From Stachybotrys elegans (Eukaryota > Ascomycota > Sordariomycetes > Hypocreales > Stachybotryaceae): a DNA stretch of 64,000 bases. Below the pieces are notes generated by a model, which worked only from the letters and a program-made list of their open reading frames with translations, was not told the origin of the DNA and did no database searches. Positions 49,459 through 61,125 of this stretch are shown here, one piece after another. The DNA is taken from contig JAGPNK010000002.1 of assembly GCA_020746835.1 (NCBI GenBank), forward strand, positions 558,001-622,000, given 5' to 3'. A program made the position numbers and the translations under genes. How positions within the stretch are numbered: the stretch's first letter is position 1; the number at the start of each line of letters is the position of its first letter.

Positions 49459-51146
49459 GGCTCTGCCTCGACTCGACTCGACTCGACTTCTGCGATGAAG
49501 AAGAGCCGATCGACGCTGGAAAGGATGCGCGGCGAGAAACGATACGGATGTGACTGAGCTGGGGTGAAAATCGCAAGGCAAGGAAGGAGGGGCGGGGAGT
49601 TGAGGCGGGGGGGTTGTGAGAATAAGAAAGTGGGAGTGCAGGGTATGACGACAGCGTGCTGTAAATACGACAATACCCTGGCAGAAAACAAAAAAAGGAC
49701 CCCAAGACGCTGCAGGAGGCTCTACGAAAAACCCGACTTGCAACAGGCTCTATCGTACAGCGAAACCAAAAGGAGGACAGCAGGATGTTGGAGGGAGGGA
49801 GTGTGTGGCGAGGAGAAGAAGAGCAGGAGGACAGGTCGAGTCTTTTCTGGCTATGGGCTGTGGCAGCTGGACGGGTGATGCATCATCCATGGCACAGGTC
49901 TTACAGTGGATATGGCCAGGGAGGGGTGACATGCGCAGCCTGCCTTACCTTGCCAACCTGCCTTAGCTCTAGGCGCGGCACAAATTTAGAAGAAGATGGA
50001 ATTTATTAGACCAGTCGAACTACAGCCTTCTTCTCGGCGACCTGGGCACCAACGGCCAGGGAGCCCTGGGTTGTGCGAGGCCCGGCCTGGGTCTGGCCTT
50101 GCTCGTAGACCTCAACGCCAGTGGGCAGGAAACCAGGAAACGAAACGAACCCGCCCCATGAGGTGCAGATGCATGGAAACGCAGAAGACGTCAGGCTCGC
50201 GTCTGCCCACGAGCCACTGCGTCGGGCATGGCAGCGAAGCGAAGCAAGTCAAGCGGGGCCGTCCCTCGTTATCAGGCGAACGGAATCAGGTTATCATCAT
50301 CATTTTTGTTCGGCCAGCTGTGTTGAAATGTAGGTACCGTACCCTACACATGCAGCTCAGACAACCCACGGCATGATCACATCGTGCACCGCCGGAGCAT
50401 CCCATGTGACCAGGCAGCCGTATTTAGTGGATGGGCGGACGGGACCTGTGGCCGCCCCTCCACTCCGTTCTGTGTGCCCACGAGTCCGCCTCATCAGGTG
50501 GCCGTCATCGGGCATTTGGCAAGAAAGCGGATTCGCCACGCGCCAAATCCCATCTCACCCGTCGCTCATCGCTCATCGCCCATCACTCATCACCCATCGC
50601 GCTACACCTCCCCTTCTAAGCCTTGTACAACAGCAACTGCACCCAGCTCTATCAGTCACAGCCTACCTATGCTCCGTCGTCTTGTTGTCCATACATGCCA
50701 AAGTAAACCCCGCGTGGCCCGTTAGTTCGCCGGCGCCCTGCCATGTTGGCTGTGCCGGCGCCTCCCGAAACTCAAAATCCAACCAACACCTGCGAGCCTG
50801 GATCCGATAGGCTGCGCATCGTGCCAACAGCGTAGTCCCGGGCGCCAGCATAGCCTCAAGGATATTCAGCCGTGGCCTATCACATTGTACAAGCAGACGC
50901 CCGGCAGACCCATGAACTGATATTTTGTTCCTATGTAGAGACAGAGACAAACCCTTGGTAAACTCCTGCAAGTGACATATCCCAGCGCCAACACCTCCCA
51001 AAAAGCTCTAGGCTCTTACATGCTCGGCCCTGATTGATTGGCCTTGGCCCAGCCTGACTGGCTCATATCCTGTATACAGAAATAGATAGACACATACCCA
51101 TACTCACCCGTACTCGCTCGCACACGCACCAGTACACGCCCATCTG
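49459..51146. other. Intergenic, 1.7 kb, with heptamer repeat
   Basis: This is the DUF3824 promoter on the left and the Erv41 3' flank on the right. It contains the 7-bp tandem repeat at 50563-50597 (separate entry). Open frames up to about 145 codons are seen but lack domains and splice support. No tRNA seen. Confidence 0.5.
50563..50597 (+). repeat. 7-bp tandem repeat, five units
   Basis: Five units of consensus CRCYCAT run head to tail, with variation only at two pyrimidine/purine positions. It lies outside recognised genes. It may be a hypervariable microsatellite. Confidence 0.8.
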
Positions 51147-52392
51147 TTAGTCCTCGTACTCGTGCTTGTTGCCGAGGACGCCGTTGCCGGTGCTGCGTCG
51201 CCTCTTGCCAATGGCCTCGCGCGCCCACTCCGTCAGCGTGAAGCCCCAGTGGCCAGCGACGAGCACGCCGCTCATGATGTTGACGACCTTGACAAGGAAG
51301 CGGAAGAAGCTGCTGCGGTCCTCGTGCACCGACAGCAGGATGGGCTCGATGTCGTACTTGAAGAAGATGCCCGGGATGCCCCGGTCCGAAATCTCCTTGC
51401 TCTGCTCCGTCACGGCGTACTGGTTCGTCTTGATGGCCCGCGACCCCACGCTGTAGTAGGTCGGCACCACCGACAGGTAGTACTGGAACATGTGGAAGTT
51501 GGCCGCTGCCGTGTTGACGGTACGGTCCAGCGGGTTGACCAGCGAGGGGTAGAATGGGCCGTACGACATCTCCGAGATGACGTGGGAAAAGTTGAATCCT
51601 GCGACTCGTCAGTACCATATCGCCAGTTGGATGGCATCTGTAGGCGACTCACGGCTGTGGTCCAGGTGCTGGCCCTGAGCTCGGTAACCGTGCCCACGAG
51701 CCGTAATGTGGAAATCTCCCTGGACCTTGTTCAGCTCCAGGCTTCCGTACATGCGACAGCTGTCGGCATTGCCCTTGACCTTGGGCGTCTTGGCCCACTT
51801 GGCCCTCCTCTTGCCGAGGGCGACAATGTCGTGGACGTGCTCCTCGCCAAAGCCCTCCTCGTGCTTCGTCACCTTGTAGCCCGCGCCGGTAAAGATGCGG
51901 CCCTCGGCGTCGGTGCCGAGCTTGTGGACGCCCTTTCCGTCCACCCACTGGTCCCAGCTGGTGCGGTCGCGGTGCAGCTTGTCGGCGGCGTGGATGCGGT
52001 CGCCCGAGGCGTCCTGGACGTTGACGTGCAGGTCGGCGCACTGCATGCGCACCACGATGTCGAGGTTGATCTGCATCTGGTGCGAGACGCCCTTCTCCAC
52101 GGCGAAGGTGTGCGACTCGCTGCCGTGCCACCAGCTGACCAGCTCAGACCAGAAGAGAAAGGTGCAGATGACGCTCATGGCGACGGTCCACTTGCCGCCG
52201 CCGGACGTCTGCACGACGTACTGAGGTTTCGACTTGGCTGTGGACAGTCAGCAAAAGATGGTATGGTATTATATCGACTGCGGGGAGGCAGGAGGAGGGG
52301 GGGTCCGTACGGAATGCGTCGAATGCGCTCACGATGCCTCTGCTGGCACCAAAGTTGTCCTCATTGAAGGCGTTCTTCTCGTGCAAATCCAT
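51147..52392 (-). CDS. ERV41: COPII vesicle protein Erv41 (ERGIC-2 family, 372 aa)
   Basis: Erv41 pairs with Erv46 to cycle between ER and Golgi and retrieve leaked ER residents. Three exons: 52392-52311, 52237-51653, 51598-51147; introns 73 and 54 bp (donors GTACGG and GTGAGT). Motifs are FDAFPKSKPQYVVQTSGGGKWTV across the first junction; a first membrane helix (VAMSVICTFLFWSELVSWW); a long lumenal domain (INLDIVVRMQCADLHVNVQDASGD, CRMYGSLELNKVQGDFHITARGHGY); FNFSHVISEMSYGPFYPSLVNPLD after the second junction; YYLSVVPTYY and PGIFFKYDIEPILLSV; then a second helix (FLVKVVNIMSGVLVAGHWGF). This is the Erv41 rather than Erv46 pattern: the cysteine-rich loop of Erv46 is absent. Confidence 0.93.
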
Positions 52393-54655
52393 CTTGAGGG
52401 AGATGGTATGGTGTTACCGCGGGTCGAGGGCAGAATCGAAGTGCGACGGCTGCGCAGAGCCAGTGTTGAAGTCACCGAGCAAAGGCGAGAGCAAGGCCAG
52501 ATATCGGAACGGTGATGCGGGATAGTGATATGCGACGGCTGTGAGAGATTCGTGGTCGCTACCGCACAACTCGGGGCAATAAGCCGTGCAGAAGTCGAAG
52601 CTCGCCCTGTACGAAGCCCGCGTGTCGAGAGTCGTCGGGTAGTTGATTTGTCGGCTCAATTGGTCTACAGTATCACGTCTGGCAACGTCGCATCTCCTCG
52701 ACGGGCTGAAGCTCCCCGAAAGGACAACTTGACACAAGCAACCGGAAATAGACTAGCGTCATTTTAGTATCCGACTAGGGTCTCGAAGCCGATTGGTGGG
52801 CTGGAAGCTGGGAGGGAACGCCAGGAGAAGCGTTATTCCGCCTCCGGAGTCGAGACCAGAGATGATCACGTGCGGTGGCGTCTGTGCACGTGCCTAACAC
52901 AGGCGTGGAAGCGTGGGCGGTACGTCAAACGCCGGTCGGAAAATGCCATGCGGCAGGGCCGAGAGGCAGGCTATTGAGGGTGCCGGCAGCTTCATTTACT
53001 TTCATGCAGTGCCCAAGCTACTAAGCCAGGCTAGGACGGATACGAAAGGATTATGCGACGGCTGAGGCTGGCGAGCAGGGAATCGGGGTAGCCGAGGTGA
53101 AGTGACTGGACAGAGTTGGGAGCGCGAAAGGGTCAGTGTTTTGGAGGAGAGAAATTCCCATGGTCGCAGGCGCGATGTCGGAATGTGAATGCGACAAAGC
53201 TTTTGTCTGGGAATGCGGATGCAGAATGACGACAGAGCAGGAGCCCAGGGGTACCAACGGGTTCTGGATGGGTTTTCTTGGGCGTCAACAGGGAAGTTTT
53301 GCTGGAGCTTGGTCCAAGTGCCCTGGATGTGGATGTGCCAAGACCAAGATCGGAACCAGCGGCAAATCATGGTCCTCCCAGTCCCAGGTGACATGCGTTC
53401 TTGGCGATCGGGGCCGTCTTGGCCATGCTAGAACGCTACCAGAAGAAAAGAAAGGAAACAAACGACTTCAACTCTCGAAAAACACCAAAAGAGAGGAGAG
53501 GGATGGCGCAGAGGAAGAGGAATGAACGGAGGAGGGCTCGGCTGGATCGGCTGGATCGGCGAGGGAGGCAGCCCTCAACCCCAGTCGGGTTCCATCAGCA
53601 GACGAATATCAGTGGCGCTCGCCCACTGTCGTGCCCATCGTACGCGTTTGCGCCCTCGTGGAAAGGAAGACGAAAACCTACACACTTCATGTAATGGGAG
53701 AGAGGGCGGCGTGAAACATCCGTCGCTAGCCCATCCATCCATGTTAAAATAGATCTTCAGGGGAAACGCGAGGAGCAGGGCAGTGCATCTTTATAGCGCC
53801 AGAGGACTCGCAAGGGCATACGCAGCCGTAGAGCGGTAGGGCGGTAGGGCGGTTTTACGATGCCGATATATCCAGGTCCCAGGCCCCCAAGTGCAGGTAC
53901 TTGGTGTCGTTCAGGTGCGGCGCCTGCCAGCCCACCCAATGGCGGCCACTGCCTCCTAGCACTAAGTGAAATCAGTAGGGTGTTGCCAGGTCCACCCACC
54001 TCGAATAAATCACAGCATCAAACAGACCATCAGGTTGGCCGGATCTTCGGCTCGTAGCAGAGGGTGCGGTGCTGGGCTGCCGCATTGTGCCATCTCGTTA
54101 ATGTACCACCTCCAGCCCACATATTCTCTCTTCCTCTCTCTCTCTTTCGCTGTCCTCCCGCCCCTCCCTTGCTTCGTTTCCCTCCTGGCAACTGCGTGTT
54201 TCTGCCTTTTCCCACATACATTCGTAACAAAGTACCTCACGTCCTGACTGCTCCATCCTTCATCTCTCTCTCTCTTCATCCAAAACATTCCCTCGCTCTA
54301 CCTCTCGACGCGCCCGTCATCCTCTCGTCTCCATCGTCTCCATCGTCGCCCATCCTCAATACCCACGTAAATCCTCTATCCCATTTCCTCTTCTCGGCCG
54401 GTCCCTTTCATAAGCAGCGCCTGCTCCACCACCGCCAAGTTCTCAGCAACGGCACTGCATTCTTGGCATCGGCATCGCATTTTCAAGGGTCCTGCGCACA
54501 ACCCATCCGAGTAGACAAGAAGGAAAAGCGACTGCTCACGGCGCAGTCGTCGTGGTGTCGTCATATACACCGTCCACTCGCTGGCATCTCTTCAGCGCAT
54601 CTCATTTACTCGCATCGCCGCCGTCATCGCCTCGCGCTCCGCATTGTTTGCAACC
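52393..54655. other. 2.3-kb divergent promoter interval
   Basis: Erv41 reads left and the GH76 gene reads right. The 54120-54400 part is strongly pyrimidine-rich (ctctcttcctctctctct and similar), a likely long 5' leader or promoter of the GH76 gene. Several open frames of 80-220 codons lack domains. No RNA gene or mobile element recognised. Confidence 0.5.
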
Positions 54656-56192
54656 ATGAGGTCCCTCTCCGTTCCCTCGGTGGGCGCCGCCCTCCTTCTC
54701 ACAGCACAGCTCTCTGTCGCTCAGGGTTTTAGCATCACCAGCGATGGTCAGTGCGATGGCTACCCCCCAACACGTTACACCTCTCTGACTGTATCGCAGA
54801 TGAAATCAAGCGCACAGCCAGTGCCATCGCCTGGGATCTGCTTCAGTACTACCATGGAAACGAGACGGGCCAAACGCCCGGTATCCTACCAGGACCGCCG
54901 CCCGCTGGTGACTACTACTGGTGGGAGGCTGGTGCTATGTGGGGGACCTTGATCGACTACTGGGCTCTGACAGGCGATTCCAGCTACAATAGCATCATTA
55001 TGGAGGCCATGCTCTTCCAGACGGGCGACCATCGCGACTACATGCCCTTCAACGTCACTGCCTCCCTTGGAAACGACGATCAGGGCTTCTGGGGCCTATC
55101 CGCCATGCTGGCTGCCGAGAACAACTTCCCCAACCCCCCCTCCGATAAGGCTCAATGGCTGGCCCTCGCTCAAGCCGTGTACAACACCCAAGCCAACCCT
55201 GATCGACACGACGAGACATGCGGTGGCGGAATCAGGTGGCAGATTCCTTTTGCCAACATCGGATATGACTACAAGAACAGTATGTTTGCTCCCTGGTAGA
55301 TGCTGTGCTCTCGACTAATATAAATCAGGCATTGCCAATGGATGTTTCTTCAATCTGGGCGCAAGGCTTGCCCGCTACACCGGCAACAGCTCGTACTCGA
55401 AGACCTCGGAGGAGACCTGGGACTGGATGGAGCGAGTCGGCCTCCTTGATGCAGAGACTCTGGCCGTTTACGATGGAGCTCACGTCTACACCAACTGCAC
55501 AGACATCAACAAGGCCCAGTTCTCCTACAACAATGCAGTTTGGGCCCAGGGCGCTGCTTTCATGTACAACTTTGTAAGTGCACCATGGATTGGACATTGA
55601 AATCGGGATTTTTGTGCTAACCGTGCAGACCAACGGAGAGCAAAAGTGGAAGGACAGGACAGAGAAGATTGTCAACTGGGGCCTCAAGACCTTCTTCCCC
55701 AAGGGCATCGCTTATGAGCTGGCTTGCGAGGAAGCCGGAACCTGCACCACCGATATGCTTTCCTTCAAAGGCTACCTTCACCGATGGTATTCGGTCATCG
55801 CCAAGGTTGCCCCCTTCATGGCCGACACCATCAACCCGATCCTAGAGTCGTCGGCCGAGGCCGCCGTTAAGCAGTGCACGGGCGGCGACAACCAACGAAC
55901 GTGCGGCTTCCGCTGGGCCAGCGGCGTCTTCGACGGCAGCGTGGGCGCTGGTCAGGAGATGAACGTGCTGGCAGCCTCATCAGCGCTGCTGTACAAGAAC
56001 TTTGCCGGTCCCTTTACGGCCAAGCAGGGCGGCACGTCCAAGGGCGACGTCAACGCGGGCCAGGGCAGCGACGATTCGCCGCTGGAGCTCGGCAAGATCA
56101 CGACGAGCGACCGGGCGGGCGCAGCGTTCATCACCATCCTCTTCCTCGGCATTGGCTGTGGCATGTTTGGCTGGATGAGCCTGGGAGAATGA
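54656..56192 (+). CDS. DCW1: GPI-type endo-1,6-alpha-mannosidase, GH76 (Dfg5/Dcw1-like, 459 aa)
   Basis: Dfg5/Dcw1 enzymes act at the plasma membrane and wall and are thought to transfer GPI-mannoproteins to wall glucan. Four exons: 54656-54746, 54800-55279, 55329-55573, 55629-56192, with introns of 49-55 bp. Signal peptide about residues 1-22. GH76 features are [17 protein letters not shown], the catalytic Asp pair in [10 protein letters not shown] (residues 123-124), [42 protein letters not shown] and [11 protein letters not shown]. The C-terminus ends in a hydrophobic helix ([19 protein letters not shown]) after a Gly/Ser/Asp-rich stretch, as needed for GPI attachment. Essential wall biogenesis usually depends on at least one such paralogue. 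Confidence 0.95.
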
Positions 56193-56991
56193 GGCAGCTG
56201 GTCCTGCCCATGTGTGCGTTGAAAATGATGACTGATGCATTCACTCTCTTCCTCCCTTCTTTACCCTTTTACATCATCGCATTTCACATGCTTTTTTTAT
56301 TTTATCTCTTTTATTTCCATGCAGCTTCTGGGCAGTGTGGGCAGAGGAAATGCCCATCCTTGAACACCATTTGCTCCAGAGGCTGCGCACACATTCTCGA
56401 CACTCCTTTTTTTGGAAGGGTTTTCTGGTTTATTTGCTACTTTGCGCGAGTCAACTCAGTACGGTATTTCAGACAGGGCGTTTCGGATAAGAGAGGGGGC
56501 TTGTATACTAGCAACAAGACTAGGGACAGAAGTCCTGTATGAGAATTGCGACAATTATTCCATTGCTGTTTCATTCCGAATAAACTCATAGTCTCACCTA
56601 TACTCTGCACAGCCCCCTGTTCCGTCTGGTTTATTCTTATGGTCATTCTTATGGTCGCTGACGTTTGCTCAGTCGTATAGAGAAAGGTGGGACGATGAGT
56701 GTTGAGGGTGTGACGGAGCCCCATTTCCAGGGGCAGTAATATTTACGGAGTCTCCATTGGCGCAATTACTGCATTTGCACGTAATTATAACACAACTACA
56801 TGCTCACATCAGACGCAGACGCAGACGTAGACGCAGACACAGACACAGACACACCAACAGCAGCAACGGCGAACGTGCCTGACTACTGTCTCACCGCGTC
56901 GTCATTCTCGCCGAGCTGTGCCTGACAACTGCATTCCAAGAGGCCAGAGTGCTACAAAGACAGTCATCGAGCAGGCAAGGAGAAGCGAGAC
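56193..56991. other. Intergenic, about 800 bp
   Basis: This is the GH76 3' flank, T-rich near 56290, and the promoter of the MYND gene, with a hexamer repeat at 56810-56852 listed separately. No gene seen. Confidence 0.55.
56810..56852 (+). repeat. 6-bp tandem repeat, about seven units
   Basis: Units of CAGACG and CAGACA (one TAGACG) follow each other for about 42 bp, 140-180 bp upstream of the MYND gene ATG. It is a candidate variable-length promoter microsatellite. Confidence 0.8.
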
Positions 56992-57595
56992 ATGGCTCCA
57001 CCCGACTTTGCCGACCAGGACGCGTTCCCCAGCCTCGCGTCGCTGCCGACCACCGAGGACAGCGACGAGGGGCTCTCGGGGAAGTGGTGGCTGGTGGTGC
57101 AGATCAAGGAGCGGATGACCATCACGAAGCCGACGGTGGTGGCGGCGGACCGCGAGGGCGTGGACCTGGCGGTGACGTTTGAGGAGGCGGGGGTGGACGA
57201 GAGCGCGTGGCGCAAGGGCCGGTGCCTGGTGATCCCGCAGGCGCGGCGGACGGTCGGCAAGGCCACCGGGTTCGTCAGGGTTCCCGAGGGCCAAGCCGGC
57301 AGCGTCAAGACGGTGCCGGGCGGATGGGACGTGCTGCGGCGGATGGGGGATGTAAGCGATTCTACGTGTGCGGGCTGCGGCGGCGAGGGGACGAGTCGGT
57401 GCTTGGGGTGTGGTGTGGTCCGTTACTGTGGCAAGGTGAGTGCCAATACCCTACTTCTCTGTGTATGCTGCTTTGAAGCTGATGACGAGGGGGGTGTAGG
57501 AGTGCCAGGTCGCCGGGTGGACGGGAGGACACAAGGGGGAGTGCAAGGGCTTCAAGGCTATCCGGGAGATTTGGGGAGACGAGGCCAACGAATGA
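56992..57595 (+). CDS. MYND-type zinc-finger protein (179 aa)
   Basis: Two exons, 56992-57435 and 57500-57595, over a 64-bp intron (donor GTGAGT, acceptor TGTAG). Splicing completes a MYND finger: CAGCGGEGTSRCLGCGVVRYC from exon 1 and GKECQVAGWTGGHKGEC across the junction, giving the C-C-C-C-C-C-H-C zinc ligands. MYND fingers bind proline-rich partner peptides. The N-terminal ~120 residues (GKWWLVVQIKERMTITKPTVVAADREGVDLAVTFEE, WRKGRCLVIPQARR) are shared with other small fungal MYND proteins and lack a SET domain. The partner and process are unknown. Confidence 0.85.
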
Positions 57596-59994
57596 AGATG
57601 ATGCAGGATGGCGCCCGATGTAGTATCATGGAAGATGGACTCTTGTGGTGAGAGCATAAGCCGGCGCGCGCATCGACATGGGAGCAGACGAGCTCGATCT
57701 CACGCACACACACACACACACACGCCAACAGGCACAGTTAAACGGATGCATCTCTTCTAGAAGCCCACCCTACCCAACAATACCGGCAGAAGCCCACCAA
57801 GACGGGCAAATCGCCAGGGGTAAGGCGATGGTGCGCCCGCAGCAACGTGTGGACAAGGAGGTAAAAAAAGAAAAGCAAACAACCAGCCCAACCAGGCATG
57901 ACACGGGCGTATATACTACCAATCATAGCATGTGTATGCCACGAACCGACAGAGCGGCAGGGAAGCATTGGCCGATGCGGTGACTGCGGATGGAGCGCAG
58001 GGCCTTTGGATGACTGTGTTGGCCGACGTTTGGGATCTTCGGTCTCTATAGACGAGGAGGAGAGGGGGGAGTTGGCATCGTCGTGGGCAGGTTGGTCGGG
58101 GAGGGAGGGGAGAGGAGGGACCTACGACGCTCTCCCAGGTGAGGTGTTGCCACGAGGGATGGGAATGACGGGCTCTCTCGCGGTAGACTAATTACCGGTT
58201 TCTCATAGTCACCAGCATCAGCTGTACGCATCATCTGGCCACCGTGGTGAAAAACATTGACGTCTTGCAACAAACCAAGTACCGTGTGACTACCTATGCC
58301 AATCCGAGCCAGCCACATGACCCCGTGCCAGCTTCCTTTGCCGCTGAAGAAAGCCCAGAACCAGAACGAAATATCTCCGTACCGGGGCTGAGTTTGCTAG
58401 TCGGCCTGCCCGTGCAAGCACGAAATAACAGCCCGGCCGAATGAATGAATAATTTTTTTCTCTCTCTTTCTTTTGGGCACATCACGCGGGGCGGCAAGCT
58501 AATGAAAGTCCCTGGTTTGTTGTAGGTAATTCTTACCCCATGGAAAGTCGCTGATTGGCCGGTTCGCATTTCTCTTACTTCATCTGGATTCCAGAGGGAG
58601 GAGAACAGGGCAGGGCCGGGGGGCGTGTGCAATGTTAGTAGTGTCGAGGAGCATGAGGAGCTTGATGGCAGGTTTCAATGTTGACATTGCGGCGCCATAT
58701 TGGCAATGGCTAGGGATGCGGCCGTTCAATTGAAGTGCTTATATTCCATCCAGGCCTCTGTTGCATCAACCAGTATACGTAAAAATGTGAAGGCAAAATG
58801 GGCAGGAAGAGGATGGCGGCGCCCGCCTACCGTCGGCTCGACTCGAGGCCAATTGCCATGGTCACCTGGGCAGGTTTTCCCGCTAGAGCCCCGGCACACA
58901 GCCGGCCGGGAACAATGACGCTGGGAAAAATGAATCAACGCAAGACCTAAACCTAGGTACGAAGTAGCTGGCACGGACCGAGAGGGGATCGGCTCCCAGC
59001 CAGGTACTACGTAGGCGCCAGGTCCGAAGTCTGGGGGTGGAGTTGGCCTGGATCCGCCTCCCCCAGCTTTAACACGTTTTTTTTTTTCTCACTCTCTTGT
59101 TCCTGTGGATGCTCGATTTTTTTTTTTCTCTCAAGTCCCTCTATCCCACTGGAATTCGTCATGGCCGTCCATGCTCCCGTGGAGAATAAACAGATGGAGA
59201 AAGAGAAGAAAAAAAATTGAGAAGAAAAATCTTGCTTGGGCAGATGACAGAGCTCTGAGGCATCCATCACCTCCCTCCCTTTGTCTCCCTCCCTTTGCTG
59301 ACGTCTTTCTCCATCCAGCAAATAGCATTCACAGACAAACATAGATGTGCATTTCCTAGCAGCCCCCCTTCTGCAGAAACAAATAGAGTATAAGCCACTT
59401 GCACTGGTCGTCTTACCGCATCGTCCACGCATGTCGGCCGTCAATTCTACAATCGGCCCCTGCAAGCACGCCAAAATAGCAAATTTCCCCCAATGCAAAC
59501 CTGCATGTCTGCTGACCCCATTGCCAACACTGCAACTTTTTTTTTCTCCATCATCTCTTTCAAGCTATTCCAAGCGGAAAAGGGGAGGGGGGCGGCTGAC
59601 GACATGCTAAGTCATGCGCATCCAATCTTTTTTTCTCTCTCTTTTCTTTTCGTTGCCGATGCCGCTGGAGGAGGGGGGGGGGCGTGTGTGTAATGTCTGT
59701 GGTCTAAGCCTGGGTTCGTCTTGGGGTCCAACCTCCTAGTCCGCCTCCTCGTCCTCCTCGGCCCTCGTCCTCCTTGTATATAAGACCATTCACCCTCTAC
59801 CTTCATGTCAACACTCTCATCATTGAATCGACAATCATTCCAATTCTCAATTCCCAAGAGACAGCTCTACATCAAGCCTCACACTGCTTCCATCAACCTC
59901 ACCAAGACACACCTCGTCTTCCACTTACACCACTCACAACTTACACCTTGCTCTACACCAACCACACCAACAAACAAACAAACAAACAACCACA
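57596..59994. other. 2.4-kb gene-free interval with CA microsatellite and T-rich runs
   Basis: A (CA)n run of about 19 bp lies at 57705-57723. Poly-T/poly-A runs are frequent at 59070-59220 and 59530-59640. The last 240 bp carries a TATA box and CA-rich leader of the DUF3602 gene. Many short open frames lack domains. I see no RNA gene. Confidence 0.5.
59777..59784 (+). promoter_or_regulatory. TATA box of DUF3602 gene
   Basis: TATATAAG lies 218 bp upstream of the ATG at 59995 and is followed by a C/A/T-rich leader ending in repeated acaaacaaac. The layout suggests strong expression and a 5' leader of roughly 180 nt. Confidence 0.6.
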
Positions 59995-60381
59995 ATGCCT
60001 GCCAGCACCTACATCGTCACCGAGTCCTCCCCTCGCACAACCACCTTCATCCGCCACGGCCGCGGCGGCGCAGGAAACACGGTCCGCGCCGAGCCCTCCC
60101 CTCACCCGCGCTCCGCCATCCTCACCTCCCCCGTCATCGCCACCGCCCGCCGCTTCTACAGCGGCATTGGCGGCGCCGGCAACGCCCGCAAGGCTGGCGA
60201 GCGCCCTCCCCTCGCCCTCGATGAGGACTTCCGCCGCGCCGCTGCCCGCGACCAGGCCCGCGTCTGCCACACCGGCATCGGCGGCGCCGGCAACGTCTTC
60301 CGCCGCAAGGCCAGCGATGCCTCCTCTGTCTCCTCTGAGAGGGACTCTTTCGAGACCACCAAGTCTGCTCTGAGGGAGTAA
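59995..60381 (+). CDS. DUF3602-type small protein with GGAGN repeats (128 aa)
   Basis: Three copies of an RGGAGN/IGGAGN motif (HGRGGAGN, SGIGGAGN, TGIGGAGN) are evenly spread and separated by Pro/Arg-rich linkers. This is the signature of the fungal DUF3602 family. The protein is basic, has no signal peptide or membrane helix, and the C-terminal 25 residues are Ser-rich (SDASSVSSERDSFETTKS) and probably phosphorylated. Strong TATA and leader features point to high expression. Function is unknown in the family. The start at 59995 (acaATGcctgcc) follows a typical leader. Confidence 0.85.
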   Translation: MPASTYIVTESSPRTTTFIRHGRGGAGNTVRAEPSPHPRSAILTSPVIATARRFYSGIGGAGNARKAGERPPLALDEDFRRAAARDQARVCHTGIGGAGNVFRRKASDASSVSSERDSFETTKSALRE

Positions 60382-61125
60382 ACACCCTCAAAACACACAC
60401 ACACACATATATATCTATATACAACACTCTTGGATTCCCAAGATATGAAACGAAAAGAAAAAGCAAAAGAACGAATACAAAACCGGTCATGTACAACGGC
60501 AGAGGCGAATGATGGAATGATGGATTTAGCGATGGACGCACCGGTCGTCCTTCTCGTCTGCTTTGACAAATACCCCTGTGGATTATTTCTTCCTGTATTG
60601 CTGTAGTTGGGCGTTATAACTGTCACTTCTCTTCAATTGATCTTTCAACTTCACGGCAAGCTTGTCCATAAACAGCCATTTCTATTCTATGGCCGTCTAT
60701 CGTCTTTACCCCTTGTCTTCTTCATTGTAAACAAGTGATTCGTGCACCATACTCCCTTCTCCGTTACTGTACAGGTAGTTCAGTCCAGCCTCTCCCATTC
60801 ACCTCGGATCCGGTGTATTGGCCAAACCAACAACACAACAGGGTATCATTAGGCTTCACTACTTGAGGAAGCTCACCGCTGCTTCCCCCTCTCATACATA
60901 GTAAAGGCAACTCTCCATCAATTAACCGGCCTGTCCAGCCCGGTTACCCCACGAGACTCGAGAGGAGCCGCATCTGGCCGTCGTGGCGTCCATGGCGCCC
61001 ATCGCTGTAGGAACAAGACAGACTCTGCTCCTGGGCCCGTTGTAGTCTGTAGTCTGCGTTGCATCATGTCTTGTAGTAATTGTCCAGCTCCAAAATCATT
61101 CTGCATCTTCGTCGTGCCCCCGAAT
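60382..61125. other. Convergent 3' flanks, about 740 bp
   Basis: Lies between the DUF3602 gene and reverse-strand ARP1. AT-rich around 60390-60480 and CT-rich later. No gene or RNA seen. Confidence 0.55.
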
